This document shows positions 16,983 to 24,750 of a stretch of DNA of 64,000 bases, one piece after another. The notes below the pieces were generated by a model. The model was given only the letters and a program-made list of their open reading frames with translations. It did no database searches and was not told the DNA's origin. The stretch comes from Streptomyces mexicanus (GTDB lineage Bacteria > Actinomycetota > Actinomycetes > Streptomycetales > Streptomycetaceae). The stretch's first letter is position 1, and each line of letters starts with the position of its first letter. Both the position numbers and the translations under genes were made by a program. The stretch lies in the NCBI RefSeq assembly GCF_902506575.1, contig NZ_LR732544.1, positions 2,466,846 through 2,530,845 on the forward strand, read 5' to 3'.

Positions 16983-17016
16983 CCGCCGGCCGGGCGCGGC
17001 AACGCCCGGCCGGCGG
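16983..17016 (+). other. leader hairpin B, invariant CGGCAA loop
   Basis: A perfect 14-bp stem: CCGCCGGCCGGGCG (16983-16996) pairs with CGCCCGGCCGGCGG (17003-17016), closing the loop CGGCAA (16997-17002). CTCACCAACTCGACTCA follows and runs directly into the ribosome site of the methyltransferase. Lacking a U-tract, it is not an obvious terminator. Confidence 0.6.
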
Positions 17017-17048
17017 CCTCACCAACTCGACTCATGAAGGAGGCAGCA

Positions 17049-18377
17049 GTGCTGCGCTACGCACCGGTTCTCCCGCCAGACGAGCTGGCCCGCCTCAAGG
17101 CCGCCTTGGGGCTCATCCCCTTCGTCGATCTCTTCAGCGGCTGCGGTGGCAGCAGCCGCGGGCTGGAGGAGGCGGGCTTTCGCCTGCTCCTGGGCATGAA
17201 CCACGACCCTGTCGCGGTGTCGACTCACCGTGCCAACCACCCGCACGCCGAGCACAAGTGTGAGGACATCCACACCTACGACAAGCGCAACCTGCCGTCC
17301 GCCCGGGTGTACTGGGCGTCCATCCTGTGCACGGAGGCCAGCAAGGCCGGCGGCAGGAAGCGTTACCGCGGCCAGGAACGGCTGAGCCTGACCGGCAAGG
17401 ACGAAGGCGCCAAGGCAGCAACCTTCGTCCAGACGAGGGCCTCCGCGCTGGACGTCCTGGCGGTCACCGAGCTGCACCGGCCCGACGCCGTCCTGGTCGA
17501 GAACGTGGCCGAGTTCGCCACCGACTGGGAACTGTTCGACTGGTGGCTGCGCGGCATGGAGCTGCTCGGCTACAACGTGCAGATCGTCAACGCCTCGTCA
17601 GCACACCTGGGCGGTGGGGACAACCTGCTGCCGCCGCAGCTGCGCGACCGCATCTACATCGTGTTCACGCGCAAGGGCCTCCCGCTGCCCGATCTGCGGG
17701 TGCGGCCGGAGGCGGTCTGCCCGGAGTGCGGGCCGGTGCTGGCCAACCAGGTGTGGAAGAACCCGAAGGCGCGCCGCATCGGCAAGTGGGGCGAGCAGTA
17801 CGACTTCCGCTGCCCCAACCGGGCGTGCGGACACCTGAAGCTGACACCGGTGACCCGCCCGGTCGGGGACGTCATCGACTGGAGCCTGCCCGGGCAGCGC
17901 GTGGGCGACGGCCGGCCCGACCGCAAGAAGTTCACCCCGTACGCTGCGTCGACCCGTGCCCGCATCGCGATGGGACTGGAGAGGTTCGGCACTGACCCGT
18001 ACATCGTGATGCTGCGCAGGCACGGCACCGCCCTGCCGATCACCGGCCCGGTGCCCGCACTGGCCGCGCAGGGCCGCCACCACGCGCTGATCATCCCGAT
18101 CGGCCGCAAGGGCGCCCCCCGCACCACCGCCGAGCCGCTGACCACGGTGGCGACCAAGCCGCACCACTCACTGGTCATCCCGGCGCTGACGGTGGACGAC
18201 TGCACCCTGCGCATGCTCTCGGTGGCCGAGCTCAAGCAGGTCCAACGCTTCCCCGCCGACTACATCATCCTCGGCAACCAGACCGAGGCGATCTTGCAGA
18301 TCGGCAACGCGGTAAGCGTCAACGCCGCGCGCTGGCTGGGGGAACGGCTCCTGCCGAGTCTGGCCCTGGCCGCCTGA
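17049..18377 (+). CDS. C5-cytosine DNA methyltransferase
   Basis: A 442-residue SAM-dependent DNA (cytosine-5) methyltransferase. Visible motifs in order: I at FVDLFSGCGGSSRG; IV with the catalytic Cys in SILCTEASKAGG (Leu-Cys instead of the usual Pro-Cys); VI at LVENVAEF; VIII at LRDRIYIV; X at GNAVSVNAARWL. Between VIII and X lies a four-Cys zinc-ribbon-like insert (CPECG ... CPNRACG) in the likely target-recognition region. GTG 17049 is favoured because GAAGGAGG lies 5 nt before it, while the ATG at 17034 has none. No restriction endonuclease gene is adjacent. The predicted role is DNA modification, and the target is unknown. Confidence 0.85.
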   Translation: MLRYAPVLPPDELARLKAALGLIPFVDLFSGCGGSSRGLEEAGFRLLLGMNHDPVAVSTHRANHPHAEHKCEDIHTYDKRNLPSARVYWASILCTEASKAGGRKRYRGQERLSLTGKDEGAKAATFVQTRASALDVLAVTELHRPDAVLVENVAEFATDWELFDWWLRGMELLGYNVQIVNASSAHLGGGDNLLPPQLRDRIYIVFTRKGLPLPDLRVRPEAVCPECGPVLANQVWKNPKARRIGKWGEQYDFRCPNRACGHLKLTPVTRPVGDVIDWSLPGQRVGDGRPDRKKFTPYAASTRARIAMGLERFGTDPYIVMLRRHGTALPITGPVPALAAQGRHHALIIPIGRKGAPRTTAEPLTTVATKPHHSLVIPALTVDDCTLRMLSVAELKQVQRFPADYIILGNQTEAILQIGNAVSVNAARWLGERLLPSLALAA

Positions 18378-18428
18378 CCCGTCCCGCAACTGCGGCGGTC
18401 CGGCCCTCTGATCCCGGGCCGCCGCTCC

Positions 18429-18464
18429 CCCCGTCCTTCAGGCGCGGCAACGCCTGGCTGACGG
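18429..18464 (+). other. leader hairpin C, invariant CGGCAA loop
   Basis: CAGGCG (18438-18443) and CGCCTG (18450-18455) close the loop CGGCAA (18444-18449). After a 3x3 internal loop the stem continues with CCCGTC (18429-18434) and GACGGG (18459-18464). TCCACCGACTCACCG follows, similar to the strings after hairpins A and B, about 20 nt before the start of the PP-loop gene's leader. Confidence 0.55.
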
Positions 18465-18501
18465 GTCCACCGACTCACCGAACAAGAGAAAGCCCCCGCC
18501 C

Positions 18502-19260
18502 ATGTCCCAGAAGACCAACCGCGGCCGCCGGCCCCTCACCGTCCGGCGGCACGTCGTCCAGTTCAGCGGCGGCATCGGGTCCTTCGCCGTCGCTGTCCGT
18601 GTCGCACGGAGGTACGGCACCCGCAACCTCACCCTTCTGATCGCCGACACCGGCATTGAGGACGACGACCTGTGGAGGTTCGCCGACGACACCAGCCAGC
18701 TTCTCGGCGTTCCCCTGACGAAGGTCGCCGACGGGCGCACCCCTTGGGAGGTGTTCCGCGACGTCCGCTTCCTGGGCAACGACCGGCTGGCGCCCTGCAC
18801 ACGTCTGCTCAAGCAGGTGCCGTGCCGGACGTGGATGGAGGAGCACGCCGACCCCGCCGACACGCTGGTGTACGTGGGGATCGAGAACACGCCGCGTGAC
18901 CGGGCCCGGATCCCGGCGATCGCCCGCAACTGGAAGCCGTGGGTCACGCGCTTCCCGCTGTGCGGGAAGTGGGAGCCGGCCCGGACCAAGCAGCAGCTCC
19001 TGGACGAGGCGCGGGCCCTGGGCGTCACACCGCCCCGCATGTACGAGCTCGGCTTCGCCCACAACAACTGCGGGGGCACGTGCGTGCGCGCGGGCCAACG
19101 TCAGTGGAAGCACCTTCTGCAGGTCCTGCCCGAGCGATATGCCTATGCCGAGGAGCGGGAGGAGGAACTGCGGCAGCTGCTCGGGGACGTCAGCATCCTG
19201 CGCGCCCGCCGCGGCGGTGAGAGTCGGCCCCTCCCGCTGGGCCTGATGCGCGAACGGTAG
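18502..19260 (+). CDS. PP-loop PAPS-reductase-family protein
   Basis: A 252-residue ATP-pyrophosphatase-fold protein of the phage-type phosphoadenosine-phosphosulfate reductase family. The PP-loop is VVQFSGGIGSFAVA near residue 20, followed by LIADTGIEDDDLWRF. Conserved cysteines occur in APCTRLLKQVPC, FPLCGKW and NNCGGTCVRAG, which could hold a metal or iron-sulfur centre. Such proteins (including DndC of phosphorothioation systems) activate a base or acid by adenylation. The substrate here is unknown. It is the last gene of the block, with a strong hairpin terminator after it, and is the intact counterpart of the broken PP-loop gene at 13712. Confidence 0.8.
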   Translation: MSQKTNRGRRPLTVRRHVVQFSGGIGSFAVAVRVARRYGTRNLTLLIADTGIEDDDLWRFADDTSQLLGVPLTKVADGRTPWEVFRDVRFLGNDRLAPCTRLLKQVPCRTWMEEHADPADTLVYVGIENTPRDRARIPAIARNWKPWVTRFPLCGKWEPARTKQQLLDEARALGVTPPRMYELGFAHNNCGGTCVRAGQRQWKHLLQVLPERYAYAEEREEELRQLLGDVSILRARRGGESRPLPLGLMRER

Positions 19261-19275
19261 GCAGAGTCCAGGTAA

Positions 19276-19304
19276 GACGCCCCAGGCCATCAGCCTGGGG
19301 CGTC
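19276..19304 (+). terminator. strong hairpin after the PP-loop gene
   Basis: GACGCCCCAGGC (19276-19287) pairs perfectly with GCCTGGGGCGTC (19293-19304) around CATCA. It lies 15 nt past the stop codon and has no U-tract, typical of streptomycete terminators. Confidence 0.7.
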
Positions 19305-19438
19305 GGCGTTCTCGCGCCAGGCGGACCGGGCTCGTGCTGGTGGACGAGTCGATGCAGCAGGGCGCGCAGCTGTGTCCGCCTTCTACGCATCAAGGCATGA
19401 GGTGCCCCAGGGCTGGCTGGGCAGCGTTTGTGGGGACC

Positions 19439-19987
19439 CTAGGCGTGGGGGAAGTACGGCTGGTGCAGGCCGTCTCCAGGCCACAGATCGTGCTCGGTCA
19501 CGAGGCTGGTGAGGAACACGTCGACCTCGGTCAGCACCGCGGCACGCTCTGTCGGCCCGTAGACGATGAACTCGTTGGCTGCGGCGTCGTAGGCGCGCAC
19601 GTGGCTGTGCGGGCCGGAGCACACGAGGGCGCGCGCAATCTCGGGCAGGCCGAGGCTGAGGGCATCGCAGTTCCCGGAGCGGACGAGCTGCACCAGGTCG
19701 GTGGTGACTTGCTCCCAGTCGCCGATGGTCGGCCAGTCGGCGCCGCCGTTCAGTTCGTGGGTGAGGGTGGACAGCGGGATGATCTCGCCCGGCTGGCGTC
19801 CTTGCGTGAGAAGGTCGTGGATCCGGGCGCCGTCGGGCTGGAGCACCTGGGGGTGGAGCAGGGAGCCGGCGGCGACGACGGTGGTGTTGATCTCCTGGGT
19901 TCCGGGGCCGGGGTAGTACGGCTCGTGCGCGAACAGCAGATAGACGTTCGTGGTGCGAACAGCCGGGTTGGGTTCGGTCTGGGGCAT
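19439..19987 (-). CDS. hypothetical protein downstream of the rep-like operon
   Basis: A 182-residue soluble protein: opening MPQTEPNPAVRTTNVYLLF, a helical middle (DWEQVTTDLVQLVRSGN) and ending HQPYFPHA. No domain is recognised. The ATG at 19987 has AAGGGAG 9 nt upstream. The frame is open far upstream, but that is an accident of the frameshifted gene ahead of it. It is the last gene of the leftward operon that begins at 22313. Confidence 0.7.
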   Translation of the reverse strand: MPQTEPNPAVRTTNVYLLFAHEPYYPGPGTQEINTTVVAAGSLLHPQVLQPDGARIHDLLTQGRQPGEIIPLSTLTHELNGGADWPTIGDWEQVTTDLVQLVRSGNCDALSLGLPEIARALVCSGPHSHVRAYDAAANEFIVYGPTERAAVLTEVDVFLTSLVTEHDLWPGDGLHQPYFPHA

Positions 19988-20049
19988 CAGGAGGGCTCCC
20001 TTCAGCGGGCCTGCACTGGACTTGGGCTGATGTGTCAGCGGACGGACGC

Positions 20050-20874
20050 CTAGCGGGTGCGGGCCCAGTGGTCGCACAGGTCCGCGGTGCTGGCCCGCGC
20101 TGGCCGTGCCGTGCTCGGCGGCGGTGCGTTTCAAGAGCTGGGCGGCCTGGCCGGCGAGTTGGAGCATCAGCCGCTCGCGGTCGCTGAGCCAGGCTGAGGC
20201 CGAGTGGGTGCCACGGGTCTGGAGCAGGTCTGCGGCGTCCCACAGCAGGTTCTGGCTGATCTCGGCCGACCGGCGCAGTTCGTAGCGGTTATCGCTCGCG
20301 GCGGCCTGGATCAGGTAGGTATGCAGAGAGGCGAGGCGCTGCACGTAGCGGACGGCATCGTCGCCTTCGACGATGCGGACGTGTTCGCGGGCCCGGGCGT
20401 CGAGTCGGCCAGGCAGGTGCTCCGCGAGCAGTGGGGCGAGCAGCATCGCCGGGAGGACGACGTCGACCGGGATGCCCTGGGCGATGGTGGACAGGCCGAC
20501 GGCCAGGCTGATGAGGGCGACCGCGGCGGCGGAGAGCCGCAAGGATCCGGAGTGAATGCCAGGGCGATGTGCTGGGCGGGACGCCTGGTCAACCAGCGCA
20601 GCGCCAGGCGTTGCCCGCGGGTCGCCGTTGGGGTGAGCACCCCGATCTGATAGGGGGTCCCGGGCGCGCTGCCGTCGCCGGGAATGGTCCAGGCGAACCA
20701 CCCCCAGCCGGTGCGTTCGTAGACGAGGACGAGTTCGCAGGCGTCCGAGCAGGTGTGGTCGCGGATGTGGCCGGTGCGCAGGGCGCGCGAGCGTTCCTTC
20801 TCCCACCGCTCCGGATCTTTGGGGAAGGGATGCTCGTGATGCGCGATGGGTGGGGGGCGGAGGGTGTCGGTCAC
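20050..20874 (-). pseudogene. membrane protein gene with two compensating frameshifts
   Basis: Start GTG 20874 overlaps the stop of the upstream rep-like gene. Reading frame 1 gives DTLRPPPIAHHEHPFP to about 20540. The coding signature then moves to another frame with two membrane helices (AAAVALISLAVGLSTIA, VVLPAMLLAPLLA) and ELRRSAEISQNLLWDA. Near 20105 it returns to the first frame and ends TADLCDHWARTR at 20050. The total length is 825 nt, divisible by three, so the shifts cancel. The second shift sits at a 10-bp near-duplication (GCCAGCGCGG next to GCCAGCACCG). Either the gene is mutated, or the assembly is wrong here. Confidence 0.6.
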
Positions 20875-22313
20875 GGGCTGCTTCCTTCTGGTTGGTCGGT
20901 CAGGGCGGAGGCGCACGTAGTGCAGCGGCCGTCGCCGGCGGGGTGGGCGCGCCGGGGAGTGGGGCCTGGGCAGGTGCGGCACAGTGGCCAGCCGAGGCAG
21001 GCAGGGCAGAGATCTTCGCCGGGAGCGGTGCCGGGCACGCCGCAGCCGGCGCATTCGACGAGGGCCCGGTAAGTGAGGGCTTCGCTCACCGTGCGCGCGG
21101 CGGCTGAGTCGGCGGACCGCCGCGGCGGTGGGTCGTCCCAGGAGGGGGCATCGTGGTGGTCGGCCACGATGGCGGGCGGCGGGTAGGCCTGAGCGGCACG
21201 CAGGCGGGCGGCGATGATCGCGCCGACCGTGGTCCGCACCGGGTGGGGCAAGGGCCGGTCGGCGATGACGTGCAGCAGCTGCTCGCGGCTCCAGCCGGCT
21301 TCCAGCATCACGGTCACGACGCGGCCTTGATCGGTCAGCGCCTGCCCGGTCAGGAGCAGCTCGGGGCGTTGTGCCCCGAGGTCGAGCAGCAACCGGATGC
21401 CCGGGTGCATCTCATCGGCAGGGGGCGACGCCGGCGGAAGCTTCGGCGTTGCCGACTGCTCCTTCCGTCCAGGTTCCTGCGCGGCGTCACTGCGGCCGCA
21501 CGGACGGAGGGGTCTGGTCTTCTGCTTATTGGTCTTCTTTCTGTTGGTGTTCTTAGTGCCGGGATCAGCCAACGTAGGCTCATCCAATCCTGGAAAACCC
21601 GACTCTGGTTGTGACCTGCGGTTTTGCAGGGCGGGCAGGTCGGTGATGAAGTACAGCGCCTGGCCGAGCGTGCCGTCGGTGTTGCGCTCGCGGGTGCGGT
21701 AGAGGAAGCCGTGCCGTTCCAGCTGCTTGAGCCCCGTGGTGACCGCGTCGACCCCTTCGCGGCCGCGGCGTACCAGTTCGGCGACGGTGACCTGCCAGCC
21801 GTCCCGGTGCGTGCTGACGTACCCGAAGATCCCCTTCGCCTTGAAGGACAGCCTGGAGTCACGGAACAGACCGTTGGCGATCTGAGTGAACTGATCACCC
21901 GCCATCACCCCACGCCGGATGCCCGCCGCGAAGCCAGCATCGTGTTCGTCTGCGATCGCGAGAGTGGAGGTGGCTTCCAGCAGGGCGATGTCGAGGGTGG
22001 CGGCGGGACGGTCGGTGATCGCGTAGACGACCTCGCCGAGTGTCCCGTCCGGGCGGCGCAGACGTTCGCGGATGAGGTAGCCGTACCGCTCCAGCTCCTT
22101 CAAGCCGGCGCGGACCGCCTCGCGCCCGTCCGGACCCACGGAGATCAGGTCGGCGACGGTGACCTGCCAGCCGTCCCGGTGGGTGCTGATGTACCCGAAA
22201 ATGCCCTTCGCCTTGTAGGACAACCGGCTGTCACGGAACAGGCCGTTGGCGATCTGGGTGAACTGATCACCCGCCATGACACCTCGGCGGACCCCCGCCC
22301 CAAAACGGCTCAC
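20871..22313 (-). CDS. initiator-like protein with tandem winged-helix domains and zinc ribbon
   Basis: A 480-residue protein. Two near-identical winged-helix domains, at about residues 10-95 and 130-215, both open RRGVMAGDQFTQIANGLF and contain KAKGIFGY followed by STHRDGWQVTVA. This domain type occurs in plasmid and phage replication-initiator-like proteins. A lysine-rich linker, a helical domain, and a C-terminal CxxC-type ribbon (CAGCG, CPACLGWPLCRTC, CTTC) follow. GTG 22313 has GGGAG 8 nt upstream. It leads a leftward operon next to palindromes and clustered hexamers, consistent with a replication or transfer-control role, which is inference. Confidence 0.7.
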   Translation of the reverse strand: MSRFGAGVRRGVMAGDQFTQIANGLFRDSRLSYKAKGIFGYISTHRDGWQVTVADLISVGPDGREAVRAGLKELERYGYLIRERLRRPDGTLGEVVYAITDRPAATLDIALLEATSTLAIADEHDAGFAAGIRRGVMAGDQFTQIANGLFRDSRLSFKAKGIFGYVSTHRDGWQVTVAELVRRGREGVDAVTTGLKQLERHGFLYRTRERNTDGTLGQALYFITDLPALQNRRSQPESGFPGLDEPTLADPGTKNTNRKKTNKQKTRPLRPCGRSDAAQEPGRKEQSATPKLPPASPPADEMHPGIRLLLDLGAQRPELLLTGQALTDQGRVVTVMLEAGWSREQLLHVIADRPLPHPVRTTVGAIIAARLRAAQAYPPPAIVADHHDAPSWDDPPPRRSADSAAARTVSEALTYRALVECAGCGVPGTAPGEDLCPACLGWPLCRTCPGPTPRRAHPAGDGRCTTCASALTDQPEGSSP

Positions 22314-22524
22314 CGCCGTGCTCCCGAGCCGGGCCGCACGTGGTGGCCAGGGCAACGCGCCAGGCCCGCCGAGATAGGGCGGGCCTCGGACCTAGGGGCG
22401 CGGGCGTACGTGTGATCCATGCAGACAGCTCACCCGCCAGCCCCGACCAGGCTGACGGCCATGAGCCCCGACCATCGGTCACGATCCGGCAACGGAAGGC
22501 GTCTAGCTGCCGTGGTCGGGCTCA

Positions 22525-22539
22525 TGGTCGGGCCGACCA
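22525..22539. promoter_or_regulatory. palindromic operator candidate, copy 1
   Basis: TGGTCGGGCCGACCA, a perfect dyad about a central base. The identical 15-mer recurs at 23676-23690. Half-sites (CCCCGACCA or TGGTCGGG) also occur near 22441, 22469 and 22513. It lies in the 338-bp gap upstream of the rep-like gene. Confidence 0.55.
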
Positions 22540-22651
22540 TGCCCTTCCACTGCGCGCACTCGCTGACTGCGCAGGGACTTCGCCTGGACCGCTGATGCCC
22601 CGGCCGCCGTCGCGGGCCGGGGCATCAGCGCGCCTTGCTCGGGTCAGAAGC

Positions 22652-23281
22652 TCAAGCAGGGGCCGTTCGCGTCGGCAGCTCCTCTGCCTCCGCCTCCACG
22701 TGCTTGGCGAACTTCTCGTGTGCGCTCTGCTTGCTCATCATGAGCGGACCGGCGATCTCGTCCCAGGAGAAGCCGGCCGCCCGGGCCGCGCGCACGGCGT
22801 CCCGCTGCCATGCCTCGACGTTCATCAGCAGAGAGGTGGCCGCGTGGACGGCAAGGAGAGGGCGTGCAGGCTCGCCGTCCGCGGTGAGGCGGAAGGTCAA
22901 CTGGTCGAACGCTTCATCCAGGTCGCTGATGAGCCGCTTCATACGTTGGGTCTGCATGCGCCACATGCTGATCTCGCAGTGCCGTTCCCATTCCTGCTTC
23001 AGCTGCACGTCGCAGGCGTCGGGATCGTTGAAGTCAACCGGACGGCGAGGCCCTCGCCATCCGCAGTGGCAGACAGCGCGCAGGCCTTGGGCCTTCCGTC
23101 GTCCCTCGTTGCCGTCGTACTTGTACGACCACGCCCAGTTCACGCGCCGTTTCCAGGTCTCTTCAGCGTCCTCGAAGGTGTCGCGCTCGGCGTCCGTTCC
23201 GTCCGACAGGACGGCCACCACCCACCCTTCGTGGTTGTCGCCTTCGCTCTCGTTGTCGCCTTCCGCGTACAGCCAGCCCAT
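22652..23281 (-). CDS. hypothetical protein
   Basis: A 209-residue soluble acidic protein. The N-terminal half is beta-like (GWVVAVLSDGTDAERDTFED) with a CHCGW motif. The C-terminal half is a helical bundle ending in AAGFSWDEIAGPLMMSKQS, which resembles the helix-turn-helix of sigma-like or antitoxin-type regulators (a recognisable WDEIA motif). The ATG at 23281 is preceded by GGGGGGAG. It lies between the two identical palindromes, so it may encode or be controlled by the regulator that binds them. That is an inference. Confidence 0.7.
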   Translation of the reverse strand: MGWLYAEGDNESEGDNHEGWVVAVLSDGTDAERDTFEDAEETWKRRVNWAWSYKYDGNEGRRKAQGLRAVCHCGWRGPRRPVDFNDPDACDVQLKQEWERHCEISMWRMQTQRMKRLISDLDEAFDQLTFRLTADGEPARPLLAVHAATSLLMNVEAWQRDAVRAARAAGFSWDEIAGPLMMSKQSAHEKFAKHVEAEAEELPTRTAPA

Positions 23282-23358
23282 GACTCCCCCCCCCTCGACC
23301 CGTCAATTCCGTCAGGAAACCCTGACGATACCGAAACTGCCAGGTTTTCGTGACGTCT

Positions 23359-23560
23359 TGCGCAGAGGCGTGCACTCGACTGCGCAGCGGCCAACGGGCC
23401 GTGCGCAACGGCCCTGCGCAACCGGCCGAGGATCCTGCGCAGTCGGCATGCGTGGTCAGGCTGCGCAATCGGTCTCGTGATTCCTGTGCTTCCGGTGCGC
23501 AGATCCCGGATGGGGCACTGCGCAGGCGCCTATGGGGTCCCGGGAGCTGCCGTCTGCGCA
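23359..23560. repeat. cluster of nine TGCGCA hexamers (iteron-like)
   Basis: TGCGCA occurs at 23359, 23381, 23402, 23415, 23436, 23462, 23496, 23519 and 23555, often at 21-23 nt spacing, in non-coding DNA. Seven more lie in the next gene (24060-24260) and one at 22568. By base composition fewer than one would be expected in the 202-bp stretch. It is a candidate origin, partition or transfer site. Confidence 0.6.
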
Positions 23561-23675
23561 TCACGGGGGGCGGGTGGGCGAGCGTCATGTGGTCGTCCAC
23601 GGTCGTCTGGTCCGGCGGCCGTGGACGGGCCCCGATGTCCCGTCGTCCGCGCACGTCGAGCCATGGTCGGGCCTG

Positions 23676-23690
23676 TGGTCGGGCCGACCA
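23676..23690. promoter_or_regulatory. palindromic operator candidate, copy 2
   Basis: The same 15-base palindrome as at 22525-22539, embedded in a denser set of half-sites (TGGTCGGG near 23664; CCCCGACCAC at 23694-23703; TGGTCGGGG near 23729). It lies about 130 nt upstream of the conjugation operon and is well placed to control it. Confidence 0.6.
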
Positions 23691-23817
23691 TGACCCCGAC
23701 CACGGACTTCGTATCCCCATCGTGACTTTGGTCGGGGTCTGGTGGTCGGTGGTCGGGTCGGGGTCGGCGGGTTTTCTCGAGGTCAGCAACATCCGGTTCT
23801 GACCTGGGAGTTTGACC

Positions 23818-24750
23818 ATGTCCCCTGGCAAGCGGGCCTCGAACAGCGAGGCAGCTGCTCCGATGGCGGCGGGCGCCCGACTGGAGTCGATGCGGCGCCG
23901 GGTACGTCTGTCGCGGGTAGCGGTGCTGACCGCCATCGCGGCCGGCCCCATCGCCCTGTGCGTCGCCGTCGCCTCCACCCCGACCACGGTCCAGGCGGCT
24001 ACGCCGAACAAGCCCACGGCCGTGCGCACCGCCGCGGCCGCCGCCGATCCGAGCGGCTATGCGCAGCTGTTCCTCGGCGCCTGGCTTCGCAGCAGCGCCG
24101 GCGACGAGACGAGTGCGCAGGCGCGGCTTGCGCAGTCGATGGCGCCGGGCGTCGACCTGCCCACCCCCGGCTCCGATGCGCACCCGGCGCCGCAGTCCGT
24201 GACGGCGGTGCGCAGTGCGCAGCGCGGTGGCGATGCGTGGTCGGTGACGGTGGCTGCGCAGTACGCCGACGGCTCGGTGCGGTACTACGCCGTACCGGTC
24301 GTCGCCGACGGCGCGGGTGCCTCGTTCACCGTGACCGGTGCGCCCGGCGTGGTGGCCGGTCCGGCCCACGCCTCCGTTCCGAAGTCGCCTTACGGCGAGA
24401 CGGTCCCCGAGGGGGGTCTGTCCTCCGCCGTCGGAGAGTTCCTCGCCGCCTACCTGACAGGTGCCGGAGAGGTCGACCGCTACCTCGCGCCCGGCGTGAC
24501 GTTGACGCGGGTCTCCCCCGCCCCGTACACGGCAGTCACCGTCCAGCAGGTATCGGCCACCGAGGAGGCCGCGGCCGCCAAGAAGGTACCGGCCGACGGC
24601 ACCACGGTGCACGTCCTGGCCTCGGTGGAAGCCCGGGACGCCACCGGCCGGTGGCCGCTGGCCTACGAACTCACGCTCAAGGCCCGCTCGGGCCGGTGGG
24701 AAGTCGCGGCCCTTCAGTCTGGGACTGCCCAGGACAGGGGTGCGCGGTGA
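23818..24750 (+). CDS. TcpC/VirB8-like conjugal transfer protein
   Basis: A 310-residue protein: short cytoplasmic start, one membrane helix (LTAIAAGPIALCVAVA near residue 45), then an extracytoplasmic region with two NTF2-like halves (AQLFLGAWLRSSAGDE and EFLAAYLTGAGEVDRYLAPG). This is the layout of TcpC, the VirB8-like scaffold of Gram-positive type IV secretion systems. The ATG at 23818 has GGGAG about 9 nt upstream. It starts a rightward run of overlapping genes. The coding sequence itself contains seven TGCGCA hexamers, so the repeat cluster extends into it. Confidence 0.75.
   Translation: MSPGKRASNSEAAAPMAAGARLESMRRRVRLSRVAVLTAIAAGPIALCVAVASTPTTVQAATPNKPTAVRTAAAAADPSGYAQLFLGAWLRSSAGDETSAQARLAQSMAPGVDLPTPGSDAHPAPQSVTAVRSAQRGGDAWSVTVAAQYADGSVRYYAVPVVADGAGASFTVTGAPGVVAGPAHASVPKSPYGETVPEGGLSSAVGEFLAAYLTGAGEVDRYLAPGVTLTRVSPAPYTAVTVQQVSATEEAAAAKKVPADGTTVHVLASVEARDATGRWPLAYELTLKARSGRWEVAALQSGTAQDRGAR

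Noticed and set aside
16983..17016. Simple transcription terminators for the CGGCAA hairpins
   Set aside because: Hairpin A starts at the predicted transcript start, and none has a U-tract. The invariant loop and trailing string argue for a leader element, although B and C could also terminate.
20050..20874. Programmed ribosomal frameshift
   Set aside because: No slippery heptamer or downstream structure is evident, and two opposite shifts with 10-bp repeat explanations fit slippage or assembly error better.
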